This document shows positions 26,760-35,552 of a stretch of 64,000 nucleotides of DNA, in pieces; the first letter of the stretch is position 1, and every line of letters starts with the position of its first letter. Source of the DNA: Sporosarcina sp. BI001-red (GTDB taxonomy: Bacteria; Bacillota; Bacilli; Bacillales_A; Planococcaceae); NCBI RefSeq assembly GCF_003384035.1, contig NZ_QQAK01000015.1, forward strand, positions 124,001 through 188,000, written 5' to 3'. The notes under the pieces are model-generated. The model ran no database searches. It was not told where the DNA came from and saw only the letters and a list, made by a program, of their open reading frames with translations. Both the position numbers and the translations under genes were made by a program.

Positions 26760-27941
26760 TTGGTTGAAAAGATTTTATTTACTTCAGAGTCAGTGTCAGA
26801 AGGACATCCAGACAAAATTGCGGACCAAATTTCGGATGCAGTTTTGGATGCAGCGCTTGCACAGGACCCGTTTTCACGGGTTGCGTGTGAAGTGTTTACG
26901 ACAACAAACACTGTAATTGTTGGTGGAGAGATCACAACAGGAGCGGTGTTGGATATTGAAAAAATCGCTCGGCAAACGCTTCTGGAAATAGGATATGTGA
27001 ACGATGAATTAGGAATCGATGGCAACACTTGTAACGTGCAAGTGCTTGTCCATACGCAATCACCGGATATCGCTATGGGCGTAGATACGTCGAGTGATAC
27101 GAAAGAAATCGGTGCAGGGGACCAAGGTCTGATGTTCGGGTTTGCAACGGACGAAACAGCAGGATTCATGCCGTTGCCGATTGAACTGGCACACGCGCTT
27201 GTGAAAAAAGCGTCTGTCCTCCGGAAAAACGGTCAGTTCCGCTGGGCACGTCCCGATATGAAATCTCAAGTAACGATTGACTATACATCGAAAGAAACGC
27301 CAAAGATCGAGACGATTTTAATGTCGATCCAGCATGACGGTGACTTTGATAAAGAAGCGTTCGATGCGTATGTGAAAGAGGAAATCATTTTTAATACGGT
27401 GAAAGAATTCAATTTACCTGAACCAATCCGTGTGCTGATCAATCCAACGGGTCGATTTGTCACAGGTGGTCCTCATGGAGACGCAGGGTTAACAGGACGA
27501 AAAATCATCGTCGACACATACGGTGGAGCAGCTCGTCATGGTGGCGGTGCATTTTCTGGAAAAGACTGTACGAAAGTCGACCGTTCCGCGGCATACGCTG
27601 CACGATATGTCGCGAAAAATATTGTTGCTGCTGGACTTGCGAAGAAGTGTGAAATTCAGCTGTCCTACGCAATTGGCGTCAGTGAGCCAATCAGTATTGC
27701 AATTGATACGTTTGGAACAGGAAATGTCTCAGACGAAAAAATGCTTCGTGCTATACGAGAAGTATTTAATCTGACGCCTGCAGGGATTATCGACATGCTA
27801 GATTTACGGGCACCACGTTACCAGGCGACAGCTGCATACGGACATTTTGGCCGTACAGAACTAGATTTACCTTGGGAGCGGACAGACAAAGTGGATGCGT
27901 TAACGCAATCTGTACATGACACAATCGGAGCCGGGTGCTGA
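26760..27941 (+). CDS. metK: S-adenosylmethionine synthetase
   Basis: MetK condenses methionine and ATP to SAM. At 393 residues it is of normal length. Signatures include [30 protein letters not shown] and [19 protein letters not shown], all intact. It starts at TTG behind AAGGAG. It is the first gene of a polyamine operon, so here it should feed SAM to SpeD. Its leader is not the S-box RNA usual for Bacillus metK, so this may be a pathway-dedicated copy or the genome's only metK under other control. The stop overlaps the speA start (TGATG). Confidence 0.95.
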   Translation: MVEKILFTSESVSEGHPDKIADQISDAVLDAALAQDPFSRVACEVFTTTNTVIVGGEITTGAVLDIEKIARQTLLEIGYVNDELGIDGNTCNVQVLVHTQSPDIAMGVDTSSDTKEIGAGDQGLMFGFATDETAGFMPLPIELAHALVKKASVLRKNGQFRWARPDMKSQVTIDYTSKETPKIETILMSIQHDGDFDKEAFDAYVKEEIIFNTVKEFNLPEPIRVLINPTGRFVTGGPHGDAGLTGRKIIVDTYGGAARHGGGAFSGKDCTKVDRSAAYAARYVAKNIVAAGLAKKCEIQLSYAIGVSEPISIAIDTFGTGNVSDEKMLRAIREVFNLTPAGIIDMLDLRAPRYQATAAYGHFGRTELDLPWERTDKVDALTQSVHDTIGAGC

Positions 27942-29431
27942 TGAACATCGTCAAAGAGACGACAGTTCCAACAAGAAATCTTCTCCAAACGGATGCGCCA
28001 CTATTTGACGCGCTCGTCCGATATGCGAATTCTGAAACGGTTTCGTTTGATGTACCGGGTCACAAAATGGGAGCATTGAACACTCCGTTTCGCGATGCAA
28101 TCGGGGAGCAAGCGCTGAAAATGGATGTCAATTCGATGGTGGAGCTAGACTTGTTAAGCCATCCGAAATCGGTCATTAAAGATGCACAAGAGTTAGCGGC
28201 ACAAAGTTTTGGAGCGGATCATGCGTTTTTTCTAGTCAACGGCACAACTGTCGGGATCCACGCGATGCTTCTCGCGTCGTGTAAACCAGGGGAGACACTC
28301 CTTGTACCACGTAATTGCCATAAATCGGTCATAGACGGAATGATCTTAAGTGGTGTCTTGCCTACATTCATGCAACCGGAAGTGGATGAACAATTTGGGA
28401 TTTCACATAGTGTTTCAGCAGAAAACGTCGCGAAAGCACTGAAAGAAAATCCAACTGCAAAGGCAGTGCTCGTTACGTATCCAACGTATTTCGGGACGAT
28501 GACCGATCTGAAGACGATTTGTGAAATAGCCCATGCAGCAGGTGCCATCGTACTAGTCGATGCTGCACACGGTGCGCATTTAAGGAGTATGGAGGGAATG
28601 ATTGACCCCATACAAGCGGGAGCAGATCTTGTTACAACGAGCATGCATAAAACGGGCGGCTCGCTTACTCAAAGTTCGCTTTTATTGCTTCAAGGCAATC
28701 GCATTACTGCAGATAAAGTACGGAAAGTGACCAGCATGCTCCAAACGACAAGTGCCAACTACCTGCTGATGAGCTCATTGGACGCAGCTCGAAGAGAACT
28801 TGCCCTTCATGGGGCTAATGCATTTCAACGATTGAAGCCGATTATTGACGAGGCTATAGAATTAATTGAATCAGGCGGACATTATGAAGTGTTGAAAAAC
28901 AATAATGTCAGCAATCGTTTTCTTCAGTCCCATGACTGGACGAAGTTAGTGATCCGGGTGAACGGCCTGGGACGGACTGGTTTTGAAGTTTATTCACTAT
29001 TAAAACAACGCTATGGTATTCAGATGGAGCTTGCAGAAGGGTATGTCGTCATGGCGGTGGTGACGCCAGCGGATACAACAACTACAATCGAATGTCTAAC
29101 ATCAGCATTGCTAGATATAGAACGAACGTGCACAAAACCGCACGTTCTCCACTCTGCATGGACAGTGGTGGATTCTGTCAATGAACTCGTGATGACACCG
29201 AGAGATGCATTTTATGCAGAACAAGAATCAGTAGCGATAGATGATGCCATCGGTCGAATTAGTGCAGATACATTAATGATTTACCCGCCTGGAATTCCAT
29301 TAGTGATTCCAGGTGAACGAATAACGTGTGAAGTGATCCAGCATTATGCCTATTATGAGCAAGCATTCGGAAGCGTGTTATCTGAGTCAAAACAAAGTGG
29401 CAGCGTGACTGTCGTAAAAGGGGGATTTTAA
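27941..29431 (+). CDS. speA: Arginine decarboxylase (Orn/Lys/Arg decarboxylase, fold I)
   Basis: PLP-dependent decarboxylase of the short Bacillus SpeA type, 496 residues. The PLP lysine is Lys237 in MHKTGGS, preceded by VDAAHGAH, which holds the cofactor-binding Asp. In this operon it should convert arginine to agmatine for the agmatinase encoded three genes on. Lysine or ornithine use cannot be excluded by sequence alone, but the agmatinase partner favours arginine. Start overlaps the metK stop. An in-frame GTG six bases earlier is an alternative start. Confidence 0.9.
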   Translation: MNIVKETTVPTRNLLQTDAPLFDALVRYANSETVSFDVPGHKMGALNTPFRDAIGEQALKMDVNSMVELDLLSHPKSVIKDAQELAAQSFGADHAFFLVNGTTVGIHAMLLASCKPGETLLVPRNCHKSVIDGMILSGVLPTFMQPEVDEQFGISHSVSAENVAKALKENPTAKAVLVTYPTYFGTMTDLKTICEIAHAAGAIVLVDAAHGAHLRSMEGMIDPIQAGADLVTTSMHKTGGSLTQSSLLLLQGNRITADKVRKVTSMLQTTSANYLLMSSLDAARRELALHGANAFQRLKPIIDEAIELIESGGHYEVLKNNNVSNRFLQSHDWTKLVIRVNGLGRTGFEVYSLLKQRYGIQMELAEGYVVMAVVTPADTTTTIECLTSALLDIERTCTKPHVLHSAWTVVDSVNELVMTPRDAFYAEQESVAIDDAIGRISADTLMIYPPGIPLVIPGERITCEVIQHYAYYEQAFGSVLSESKQSGSVTVVKGGF

Positions 29432-29433
29432 CG

Positions 29434-29868
29434 ATGAGTTTAGAATTATCGGCGCTAGGACGCCACGTGTTGATTGAATATTATGGGTGCCCGAGTGAAA
29501 TTATAGAGAACAACAAAGTGATTGAGCAGTTCATGAAAGAGGCTGCTGATTATTCAGGAGCTACCATTGTAGAATCAGTGTTCCATCATTTTAATCCATA
29601 CGGGGTATCGGGCGCTGTCATCATCGCGGAATCTCACCTTACGATTCACACGTGGCCAGAATACGGCTTTGCTTCTGTAGATGTTTATACATGTGGCGAT
29701 TCAGTAAGCCCTTGGAAAGCGGCTGATTATTTGGCTGAGAAGCTACAAGCCAAAAAGGTGGAGTCATTTGAAGTACCACGTGGCATGGTCGAAAAGATTC
29801 GTCAGTTTGCAGAGCGTGAGATTGAAGAAGTGACTGTGAAACCAATATTGGCAGGTGCAAACGTATGA
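29434..29868 (+). CDS. speD: S-adenosylmethionine decarboxylase proenzyme
   Basis: Prokaryotic AdoMet decarboxylase, 144 residues. Self-cleavage before Ser67 in AESHLTIHTWPE creates the pyruvoyl cofactor; CGD at the conserved cysteine motif (VDVYTCGD) is present. It makes decarboxylated SAM, the aminopropyl donor for SpeE. It is slightly longer at the C-terminus than B. subtilis SpeD. It starts two bases after the speA stop and its end overlaps the speE start (ATGA). Confidence 0.95.
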   Translation: MSLELSALGRHVLIEYYGCPSEIIENNKVIEQFMKEAADYSGATIVESVFHHFNPYGVSGAVIIAESHLTIHTWPEYGFASVDVYTCGDSVSPWKAADYLAEKLQAKKVESFEVPRGMVEKIRQFAEREIEEVTVKPILAGANV

Positions 29869-30719
29869 GTTGGTATACAGAACAATGGAGCGAGGACTGC
29901 AAGTTTTCTGTAGGATATGAAAAGCATCTGCACAGCGAAAAGTCGCCGTTCCAGCAAATCGATTTTTATGAAGGCAAAGAATTCGGTACGTTTTTCACGC
30001 TAGATGGCTTGATGATGGTCAACGAAAAAGACGAATTCATCTACCACGACATGATTGTCCACCCGGCTTTCGCAACGAATCCAGAGATTAAGAAAGTGCT
30101 CGTGATCGGCGGCGGAGACGGGGGGACTGCGCGTGAAGTATTGCGCTATCCAGGCGTGGAACAAGTTGTCCTTGCTGAAATAGATGAGCAAGTATTCCGT
30201 CTGTGCCAACAGTACTTACCAATTACAGCAGCAGGTGTAGAAGAAGACCCGCGCATGGAACTCGCTTTCGGTGACGGACTTGCATATGTCCAAAATGCAC
30301 CAGACGCTTCTTTTGACTTAATTCTCGTCGATTCTACTGACCCGGTTTCAGTAGGAGAAGGGTTGTTCACGACAGCCTTTTACAAGGAATGCTATCGTGT
30401 GTTAAATGACAAAGGGATCTTGATCAACCAGCATGAGTCACCGTATTTCTCGGAGTATGCAGAGAACATGAAAAAAGCGCGCACGAAGATTAAAAAAATC
30501 TTCCCTGTCGCACGTGTTTATCAATATCATATGCCGACGTATCCATCGGGCCACTGGCTGTTCGGTTTCGCTTCGAAATCTCTTGATCCATTGAAAGATG
30601 CAGATGCGACAAAGTGGAACGCACTCGGTTTGAAGACGAAGTATTACAATACAGATCTTCATCGCGGAGCATTTGCATTGCCGAGTTATGTGCGGGAGGC
30701 GCTAGATAGTGAAGAATAA
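29865..30719 (+). CDS. speE: Spermidine synthase
   Basis: Aminopropyltransferase, 284 residues, cytoplasmic. The SAM-binding motif VIGGGDGGTAREVLRY and the catalytic VDSTDPV are typical. It transfers the aminopropyl group of decarboxylated SAM to putrescine to give spermidine. The start overlaps the speD stop by four bases, and its 3' end overlaps speB by 11 bases, showing tight coupling. Confidence 0.95.
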   Translation: MSWYTEQWSEDCKFSVGYEKHLHSEKSPFQQIDFYEGKEFGTFFTLDGLMMVNEKDEFIYHDMIVHPAFATNPEIKKVLVIGGGDGGTAREVLRYPGVEQVVLAEIDEQVFRLCQQYLPITAAGVEEDPRMELAFGDGLAYVQNAPDASFDLILVDSTDPVSVGEGLFTTAFYKECYRVLNDKGILINQHESPYFSEYAENMKKARTKIKKIFPVARVYQYHMPTYPSGHWLFGFASKSLDPLKDADATKWNALGLKTKYYNTDLHRGAFALPSYVREALDSEE

Positions 30720-31569
30720 TGTGTTGAATACAAATCCCTTCATCGGCTGTGAAACACCCTATGAAGAAGCGGATATCGTATTATTCGGTTCACCATTTGA
30801 CGGAACGACTAGTTTCAGACCTGGTACCCGATTTGCAGGCCAAGCGATTCGTCCGGATTCCTATGGCTTAGAGACGTATTCTCCTTATTTGGATAAAGAC
30901 CTCGAAGATGCTTGCGTTTTCGACCACGGTGACTTGGAATTACCGTTCGGGAATACGGAGCGTGTCCTTCAACAAATTGGAACGTTCAGCGGTCAAGTCT
31001 TGGCGGATGGGAAGAAGTTTCTCATGATAGGAGGAGAGCATTTAGTCAGCTTGCCTTCCATCAGAGCGGCTTACGACACGTTCCCAGATCTGCATGTCAT
31101 CCACATTGATGCGCATACCGATTTACGAGAAGACTATATGGGGGAGCCACTATCGCACGCATCCGTTATTCGGCGCTGCCACGATTTTCTCGGTGACGGA
31201 CGCATCTTTCAGTTCGGAATCCGCTCCGGCTTGAAGAGTGAGTTTGACTGGGCAAAGACGCATACCCATTTGGAAAAGTTCACACTTGATACGTTACCCG
31301 AAGTGGTAAACTCGTTGAAAGACGTCCCCGTGTATGTGACGATAGACTTGGATGTACTGGATCCTGGAACATTCCCCGGTACCGGAACGCCTGAGCCTGG
31401 TGGCCTCACATACCGGGAATTGCTCGCGGCGATTGGACACCTTCAAACACTTGAAAATATCGTAGCGACAGACGTCGTAGAATTATCACCACAATACGAT
31501 CCGTCAGGTGCCTCGACAGCAGTTGCTTGTAAGACCATTCGAGAGATGTTGCTGACGCTAGCAAAGTGA
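30709..31569 (+). CDS. speB: Agmatinase
   Basis: Ureohydrolase of 286 residues. The two-manganese site is formed by GGEHLVS, HIDAHTDLRED and TIDLDVLDP, all complete. It converts agmatine to putrescine and urea, supplying the SpeE acceptor. It starts at a GTG inside the end of speE. It is the last gene of the operon, followed by a strong terminator. Confidence 0.95.
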   Translation: MKNNVLNTNPFIGCETPYEEADIVLFGSPFDGTTSFRPGTRFAGQAIRPDSYGLETYSPYLDKDLEDACVFDHGDLELPFGNTERVLQQIGTFSGQVLADGKKFLMIGGEHLVSLPSIRAAYDTFPDLHVIHIDAHTDLREDYMGEPLSHASVIRRCHDFLGDGRIFQFGIRSGLKSEFDWAKTHTHLEKFTLDTLPEVVNSLKDVPVYVTIDLDVLDPGTFPGTGTPEPGGLTYRELLAAIGHLQTLENIVATDVVELSPQYDPSGASTAVACKTIREMLLTLAK

Positions 31570-31580
31570 TCTATATATAA

Positions 31581-31617
31581 GAAAGCCGTCCCAAGTTTAG
31601 AGGGACGGCTTTCTTTA
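31581..31617. terminator. Bidirectional terminator between speB and the MFS gene
   Basis: Perfect 12-bp stem GAAAGCCGTCCC with GGGACGGCTTTC. It sits between convergent genes. Confidence 0.9.
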
Positions 31618-31621
31618 TGGA

Positions 31622-32854
31622 TTAATTTAAGTCTACAGTAGGTGTGCTTACACTAGATGGACTTTCCTTCTGTGTATGCGAAAGTGTCAACATGAAGATG
31701 AATGACACACAGAACAGGATTGCGAGGTAAATCATCGCAGCAGTCATATCATAGTTTTGCAAGATGTACCCGACGAGTATTGGTGAGAAACCGCCGACAG
31801 CACGTCCAAAGTTGAAAATAGTATTCGTTGCAGTACTTCGGATTTCCACTGGGTAGAAACTGCTGATCAAAGCTCCGTATCCTGCGAACATCCCGTTAGA
31901 GAAGAACCCAACGATAGCTCCACCAATCAGAACCCCGGCACTGCCTGTTGCATAGCTGTACAGGAAGACGGCTATGGCTGATGCGATTAAGAAGAGACCA
32001 TACGCTTTTTTCGCACCGAGTCTGTCCATGATTTGCCCGAAGACGAGCATACCTGCGATCATTCCAACTGCTGTACTGATTGTCCATAGAGCCGAACTTG
32101 AAACAGAAAGCCCTTGTGATTGTTGCAACATTGAAGGCAACCAGATCATCAAGCCGTTGTACCCTGCAATTTGGACAGTCGCCATGACAGCGAGTGTAAC
32201 TGTTGTAAATGCAACCCGTGGGGAAGCAACAAGCAAACGAAGTTTCCCGGCATTCTCTTTTTTCTGCGCAGCTTTTTTCAATTTCTGAGATTCGAGCCAC
32301 TCAGGGGATTCATCCAAATTACGACGCACGATGAATGCAAAGATGACTGGGATGATGCCAACGAAGAACAATGCTCTCCAACCGAACGCAGGTAAAATGA
32401 GTGCGCTTAGCAATGCAGCTAAGATGACACCGTATTGAGCCCCAACGCTAACATAAGAGGATGCGCGACCTTGTTTGTTTTTAGGCCATGCTTCCGCAAC
32501 GAGTGCCATTCCTATTCCATATTCTCCACCAGCACCAAGTCCAGCGATGAAGCGGTAGATATAAATTTGTTCAATGTTCGCTGCAAGTCCAGTAAGGGCT
32601 GTTCCAAGTGCGAACAATAGAATACTATATGTGAACACTTTAACGCGTCCGAATTTATCTGCTAAAATCCCGAAGAGCACGCCTCCGACGAGCATACCGA
32701 TATTTGTAACAGATGAGATCAGACCGCCTGTTGCAAAGTCGATTCCGAAGTCCGCAATGATCATCGTCATTGCGAAGGAAATGAACATGATATCCATGCC
32801 TTCAAGAGTAAGACCGGCGACTGAAGCCACCACCGTTTTCTTTTGATAATTCAT
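31622..32854 (-). CDS. MFS transporter, aromatic acid:H+ symporter-like, PyrR-controlled
   Basis: 12-helix major facilitator, 410 residues. GILADKFGRVKV (loop 2-3) and GLGAGGEYGIGMALVAEAWPKNKQGRASS are typical of the sugar porter/AAHS uptake branch, and DRLGAKK marks the second half. It starts at an ATG behind GGAAGGCGG. The 5' leader contains a PyrR-type RNA hairpin and an intrinsic terminator (separate entries), so expression should rise when pyrimidines are short. Import of orotate or another pyrimidine precursor is therefore a reasonable inference: orotate is a heteroaromatic acid and AAHS carriers take aromatic acids. Confidence 0.85.
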   Translation of the reverse strand: MNYQKKTVVASVAGLTLEGMDIMFISFAMTMIIADFGIDFATGGLISSVTNIGMLVGGVLFGILADKFGRVKVFTYSILLFALGTALTGLAANIEQIYIYRFIAGLGAGGEYGIGMALVAEAWPKNKQGRASSYVSVGAQYGVILAALLSALILPAFGWRALFFVGIIPVIFAFIVRRNLDESPEWLESQKLKKAAQKKENAGKLRLLVASPRVAFTTVTLAVMATVQIAGYNGLMIWLPSMLQQSQGLSVSSSALWTISTAVGMIAGMLVFGQIMDRLGAKKAYGLFLIASAIAVFLYSYATGSAGVLIGGAIVGFFSNGMFAGYGALISSFYPVEIRSTATNTIFNFGRAVGGFSPILVGYILQNYDMTAAMIYLAILFCVSFIFMLTLSHTQKESPSSVSTPTVDLN

Positions 32855-32989
32855 CGTATGTTCCGCCTTCCTATTGTAGGGTGTTGCTCAACGTAAGAAG
32901 AATGGAACCGTTATTCACGGCGATTGCCATCCTCTTTTTGCGTCTCACAGAACGCTTATTAAAAGAGTGCTCAGTAGTTAAATGTGCAC

Positions 32990-33027
32990 AAAAAATGCCC
33001 TCGCCGTCTTGGAGGACAGCAAGGGCA
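32990..33027 (-). terminator. Attenuator terminator in the MFS leader
   Basis: Reading leftwards: TGCCCTTGCTGTC with GACGGCGAGGGCA, then a T6 run. It lies about 135 bases before the MFS start and downstream of a promoter on the same strand, so it is an attenuator and not an operon end. Confidence 0.85.
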
Positions 33028-33043
33028 AAGTACGACAAATCAC

Positions 33044-33110
33044 GTAAGACAAGGCAGAGCCAGTCTTACAATCCGGTACCCTTTCCGGCCTCTCTGGACC
33101 GTGTTAAAGG
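33044..33110 (-). promoter_or_regulatory. PyrR-binding hairpin and antiterminator region
   Basis: On the minus strand CCTTT-AACA-CGG-TCCAGAGAGG-CCG-GAAAGG (33080-33110) has the two-part stem, internal bulge and purine-rich UCCAGAGAGG loop of known PyrR anti-antiterminators. Downstream, GGGTAC can pair across a nested GTAAGAC/GTCTTAC hairpin (33044-33069) with GTAC and CCC of the terminator's left arm, a plausible antiterminator. By the B. subtilis pyr mechanism, PyrR with UMP would stabilise the hairpin and cause termination. Confidence 0.82.
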
Positions 33111-33128
33111 AGCAATTTAATTGTTTTT

Positions 33129-33157
33129 ATACTACCAGAAGAAATTTAGTTGTACAA
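33129..33157 (-). promoter_or_regulatory. Promoter of the PyrR-controlled MFS gene
   Basis: On the minus strand, TTGTAC (33152-33157) and TAGTAT (33129-33134) with a 17-bp spacer and a TG extended -10. It lies just upstream of the PyrR hairpin. Confidence 0.7.
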
Positions 33158-33228
33158 GATATTTTTACTGGTACTAGCAATGTTGGAGTTTTCGATTAAT
33201 ATTTTTTAACGCAGATGTCGTTCATTAA

Positions 33229-33237
33229 TGCTATAAT
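33229..33237 (+). promoter_or_regulatory. Extended -10 promoter of the permease gene
   Basis: TGCTATAAT, a perfect TATAAT with the extended TGn element and a poor -35. It lies 37 bases before the GTG start. Confidence 0.55.
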
Positions 33238-33273
33238 TATTCAGTTCTTCAATTTTTGGATGGAGGTTATATC

Positions 33274-34338
33274 GTGAATACGACAGAAGTACATCATCAA
33301 ACTCAGTCTAAACGAGTTCTTCTATATAGCTTAACGTTTTTAGCAATTGCGATCATTGGTCTTACCTATGTTAAATGGATGCCGTATGTGGGCAAGAGTA
33401 TTACTGCGATTACGACACATTCCATCGGGGACTCAATTTTAGGAACAGACCCCGGAAAAGCGGAGTCAGCTTCTTTTTCAGGAGCGTGGGACTATGCAGT
33501 AACGTATTTTGCTGCAGTATGGAAAGCCGCAGTGCTCGGAATTCTATTAGGCTCATTATTGCAAGTGCTTCTGCCAGCAAATTGGCTTATTCGTGTACTT
33601 GGTAAAACATCATTCGCAAGTACAGCTGCTGGCGGACTCGCTGCAGTACCGGGCATGATGTGCACGTGTTGCGCAGCCCCTGTAGCAGTAGGTCTCCGCA
33701 AAAAGAATGTATCAGTTGGTGCGGCACTTGCATTTTGGATTGGAAATCCAACGTTAAATCCAGCGGCGCTCGTGTTCATGACATTCGTATTGTCTTGGAA
33801 GTTCACGGCGCTTCGGTTAGTGTTTGGAATAATTTTGACGTTTGGTGTGAGCTATTTAGCGAACCGATTCGCCCCAGCCGTTAAACCGGTGGATACGGAA
33901 AAGTTATTACAGCAAGCTGCTGAGGAAGAACAAGGTTCGTTTCTTATGCGCTGGCTCAAGAGTCTAGGGAAAATGACATTGTTCATATTACCGGCGTACT
34001 TCCTATCCGTTTTGTTGATGGGTGCAGTGAAAGGGTGGTTGTTCCCACAATTAGGGGAAGCGACAGGAAGTTCAATTTTGTTACTAGTGCTTATTGCGAT
34101 TGGCGGCATGTTGTTTGTCATTCCAACAGCTGCAGAAATTCCAATCATCCAGACATTCATGGCATACGGAATGGGCGGTGGCCCGGCAGCAGCATTGTTG
34201 CTTACATTGCCAGCTGTTAGTTTGCCGTCATTATTGCTCGTTTCAAAGTCGTTCCCTAAACGTGTTCTCGTCTTCGTCAGTGTATCTGTCGTTGTGCTAG
34301 GCGTTGTTGCAGGAATTGCAGGGAATTATATACTGTGA
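33274..34338 (+). CDS. ArsP_1/YraQ-like permease (DUF318)
   Basis: Predicted permease of PF03773, 354 residues with about eight or nine helices. The conserved CTCCAAPVAVGLRKKN segment, with paired cysteines, and the matching second-half AAEIPIIQTF are family hallmarks. One branch (ArsP) exports organoarsenicals, but most members are uncharacterised. The GTG at 33274 follows TGGAGGTTAT; the TTG at 33256 lies before that site. It is divergent from the PyrR-controlled MFS gene, with a strong terminator after it. Confidence 0.8.
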   Translation: MNTTEVHHQTQSKRVLLYSLTFLAIAIIGLTYVKWMPYVGKSITAITTHSIGDSILGTDPGKAESASFSGAWDYAVTYFAAVWKAAVLGILLGSLLQVLLPANWLIRVLGKTSFASTAAGGLAAVPGMMCTCCAAPVAVGLRKKNVSVGAALAFWIGNPTLNPAALVFMTFVLSWKFTALRLVFGIILTFGVSYLANRFAPAVKPVDTEKLLQQAAEEEQGSFLMRWLKSLGKMTLFILPAYFLSVLLMGAVKGWLFPQLGEATGSSILLLVLIAIGGMLFVIPTAAEIPIIQTFMAYGMGGGPAAALLLTLPAVSLPSLLLVSKSFPKRVLVFVSVSVVVLGVVAGIAGNYIL

Positions 34339-34412
34339 AACAAAAAGAACCGTCTCCTATTGGAGGACATGAAAAAACTTACTTTTTTCAAGCTAACAAG
34401 TTGTATAGTTAA

Positions 34413-34463
34413 AAAAGAGGCACTATTTCGTTCAAACTTGAACGAAATGGTGCCTCTTTCATT
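34413..34463 (+). terminator. Strong intrinsic terminator after the permease gene
   Basis: About 20-bp stem (AAAGAGGCAC-ATTTCGTTCA with its complement, two mismatches) closing a 3-base loop, then TTTCATT. Confidence 0.85.
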
Positions 34464-34526
34464 ATCTTTCCATTTATGATTATGAAGATTTTGACTATCT
34501 ACTGACGAATGAAGAATCCTCGTTGA

Positions 34527-34648
34527 TTGGAGAAGAAGGCGGCGACTCTGGAGGGATCAGCGAAGATTGAAGACCCCGCAGGAGCGAAGCGACGAGGAGG
34601 CTGAAATCGAGCCCCTCAGAAAGCGTCCGCCTGAAGGGGAAATCAACA
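34527..34648. repeat. Bacillales intergenic repeat, copy B
   Basis: Second copy of the element at 26267-26390 in the same orientation, about 85-90 percent alike by eye (shared GGAGGGATCAGCGAAGAT, AGACCCCGCAG and GAGCCCCTC). Confidence 0.8.
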
Positions 34649-34671
34649 GTCTCCTATACACAACAAATATT

Positions 34672-34721
34672 AAAGGACTTTTTCATTGGCCTTCTCCTAT
34701 TGAAGACGGTCCTTTTTTTAA
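34672..34721 (+). terminator. Terminator-like hairpin before the SDR gene
   Basis: AAAGGAC (34672-34678) with GTCCTTT (34709-34715), inner TTCA/TGAA pairing and a T7 run. No gene ends directly before it; it follows repeat copy B. Confidence 0.55.
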
Positions 34722-34805
34722 TGAACAACAATAAAAATCCTTAATCAAGCTCGTGTCTGTAGGGTATGATACACTCACTTCAACGACTAGTAGGAGGGAT
34801 TTTGG

Positions 34806-35507
34806 ATGAAACAACTCACTGGGAAAACGGCAATTGTTACAGGTGCAAGCAGCGGGATTGGCTCAGGTATTGCAAAGGAACTTGCGGAACAGGGAGCAAA
34901 CGTTGTTCTTGCTGCACGCAACGAAGAAAAGTTACATGAATTAGCAAAACAACTTACAGACAATGGCGGCTCCGTGCTTGTTGTGAAGACAGATGTATCC
35001 AGCCAATCAGATGTGGAAGCACTCGCAGCTAAAGCGAAAGATGCTTTTGGCGGCGTAGATATTTACGTCAACAATGCCGGGCAAGTACTTACAGCAGAAG
35101 TGCGTTCTGGCAAAACGGAAGAATGGGAGCAAATGATTGACGTCAACATTAAAGGTGTTTTGTTCGGCATCAACGCCGTACTGCCATCCATGCTTGAAAA
35201 AGGGGCAGGTCATCTTATTAACATCGCTTCCGTTTCTGCAACAGAAGTGACAAAAACAAGCACAGTTTACAGCGCAACTAAATTTGCCGTCCGTGCAATC
35301 TCTATGGGTCTCGAAAAAGAACTTGCAAAAACAGGTGTCCGAGTGACCAATATCTCTCCGGGATTGGTCGACACTCGATTAGGGGAAAAGTACGACTGGG
35401 GCGATCGCAAGAAACTTCAAACATCGGATATCGCAAAAGCGGTTGTTTACGCAGTTACACAGCCTGACTATGTCAACGTCAATGAAATCACGATAAGACC
35501 TGTTTAA
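34806..35507 (+). CDS. Short-chain dehydrogenase/reductase
   Basis: Classical SDR, 233 residues. TGASSGIG binds NAD(P); NNAG, the catalytic Ser (INIASVSA) and YSATK (Tyr, Lys) are intact. The closest general pattern is the YdfG/serine-dehydrogenase-like group, but the substrate is unknown. GGAGGGATTTTGG precedes the ATG. Monocistronic, ending in a bidirectional terminator. It is a different SDR from the one at 13976 (about 240 residues, YCASK). Confidence 0.85.
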   Translation: MKQLTGKTAIVTGASSGIGSGIAKELAEQGANVVLAARNEEKLHELAKQLTDNGGSVLVVKTDVSSQSDVEALAAKAKDAFGGVDIYVNNAGQVLTAEVRSGKTEEWEQMIDVNIKGVLFGINAVLPSMLEKGAGHLINIASVSATEVTKTSTVYSATKFAVRAISMGLEKELAKTGVRVTNISPGLVDTRLGEKYDWGDRKKLQTSDIAKAVVYAVTQPDYVNVNEITIRPV

Positions 35508-35510
35508 TAG

Positions 35511-35549
35511 AAAAAAGTCGACTTCGCATATGACGAAGTCGACTTTTTT
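35511..35549. terminator. Bidirectional terminator between the SDR and fruA
   Basis: Perfect stem AAAAAAGTCGACTTCG with CGAAGTCGACTTTTTT between convergent genes. Confidence 0.92.
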
Positions 35550-35552
35550 AGG

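Noticed and set aside
26540-26760. S-box (SAM-I) or SMK riboswitch before metK
   Set aside because: The conserved GCAACC junction, GATGA kink-turn and SMK pairing with the ribosome binding site were not found.
31896-32300. 134-codon frame on the same strand inside the MFS gene
   Set aside because: Overlaps a clear 12-helix transporter frame; its own translation is rich in Cys, Arg and Trp and has no family features.
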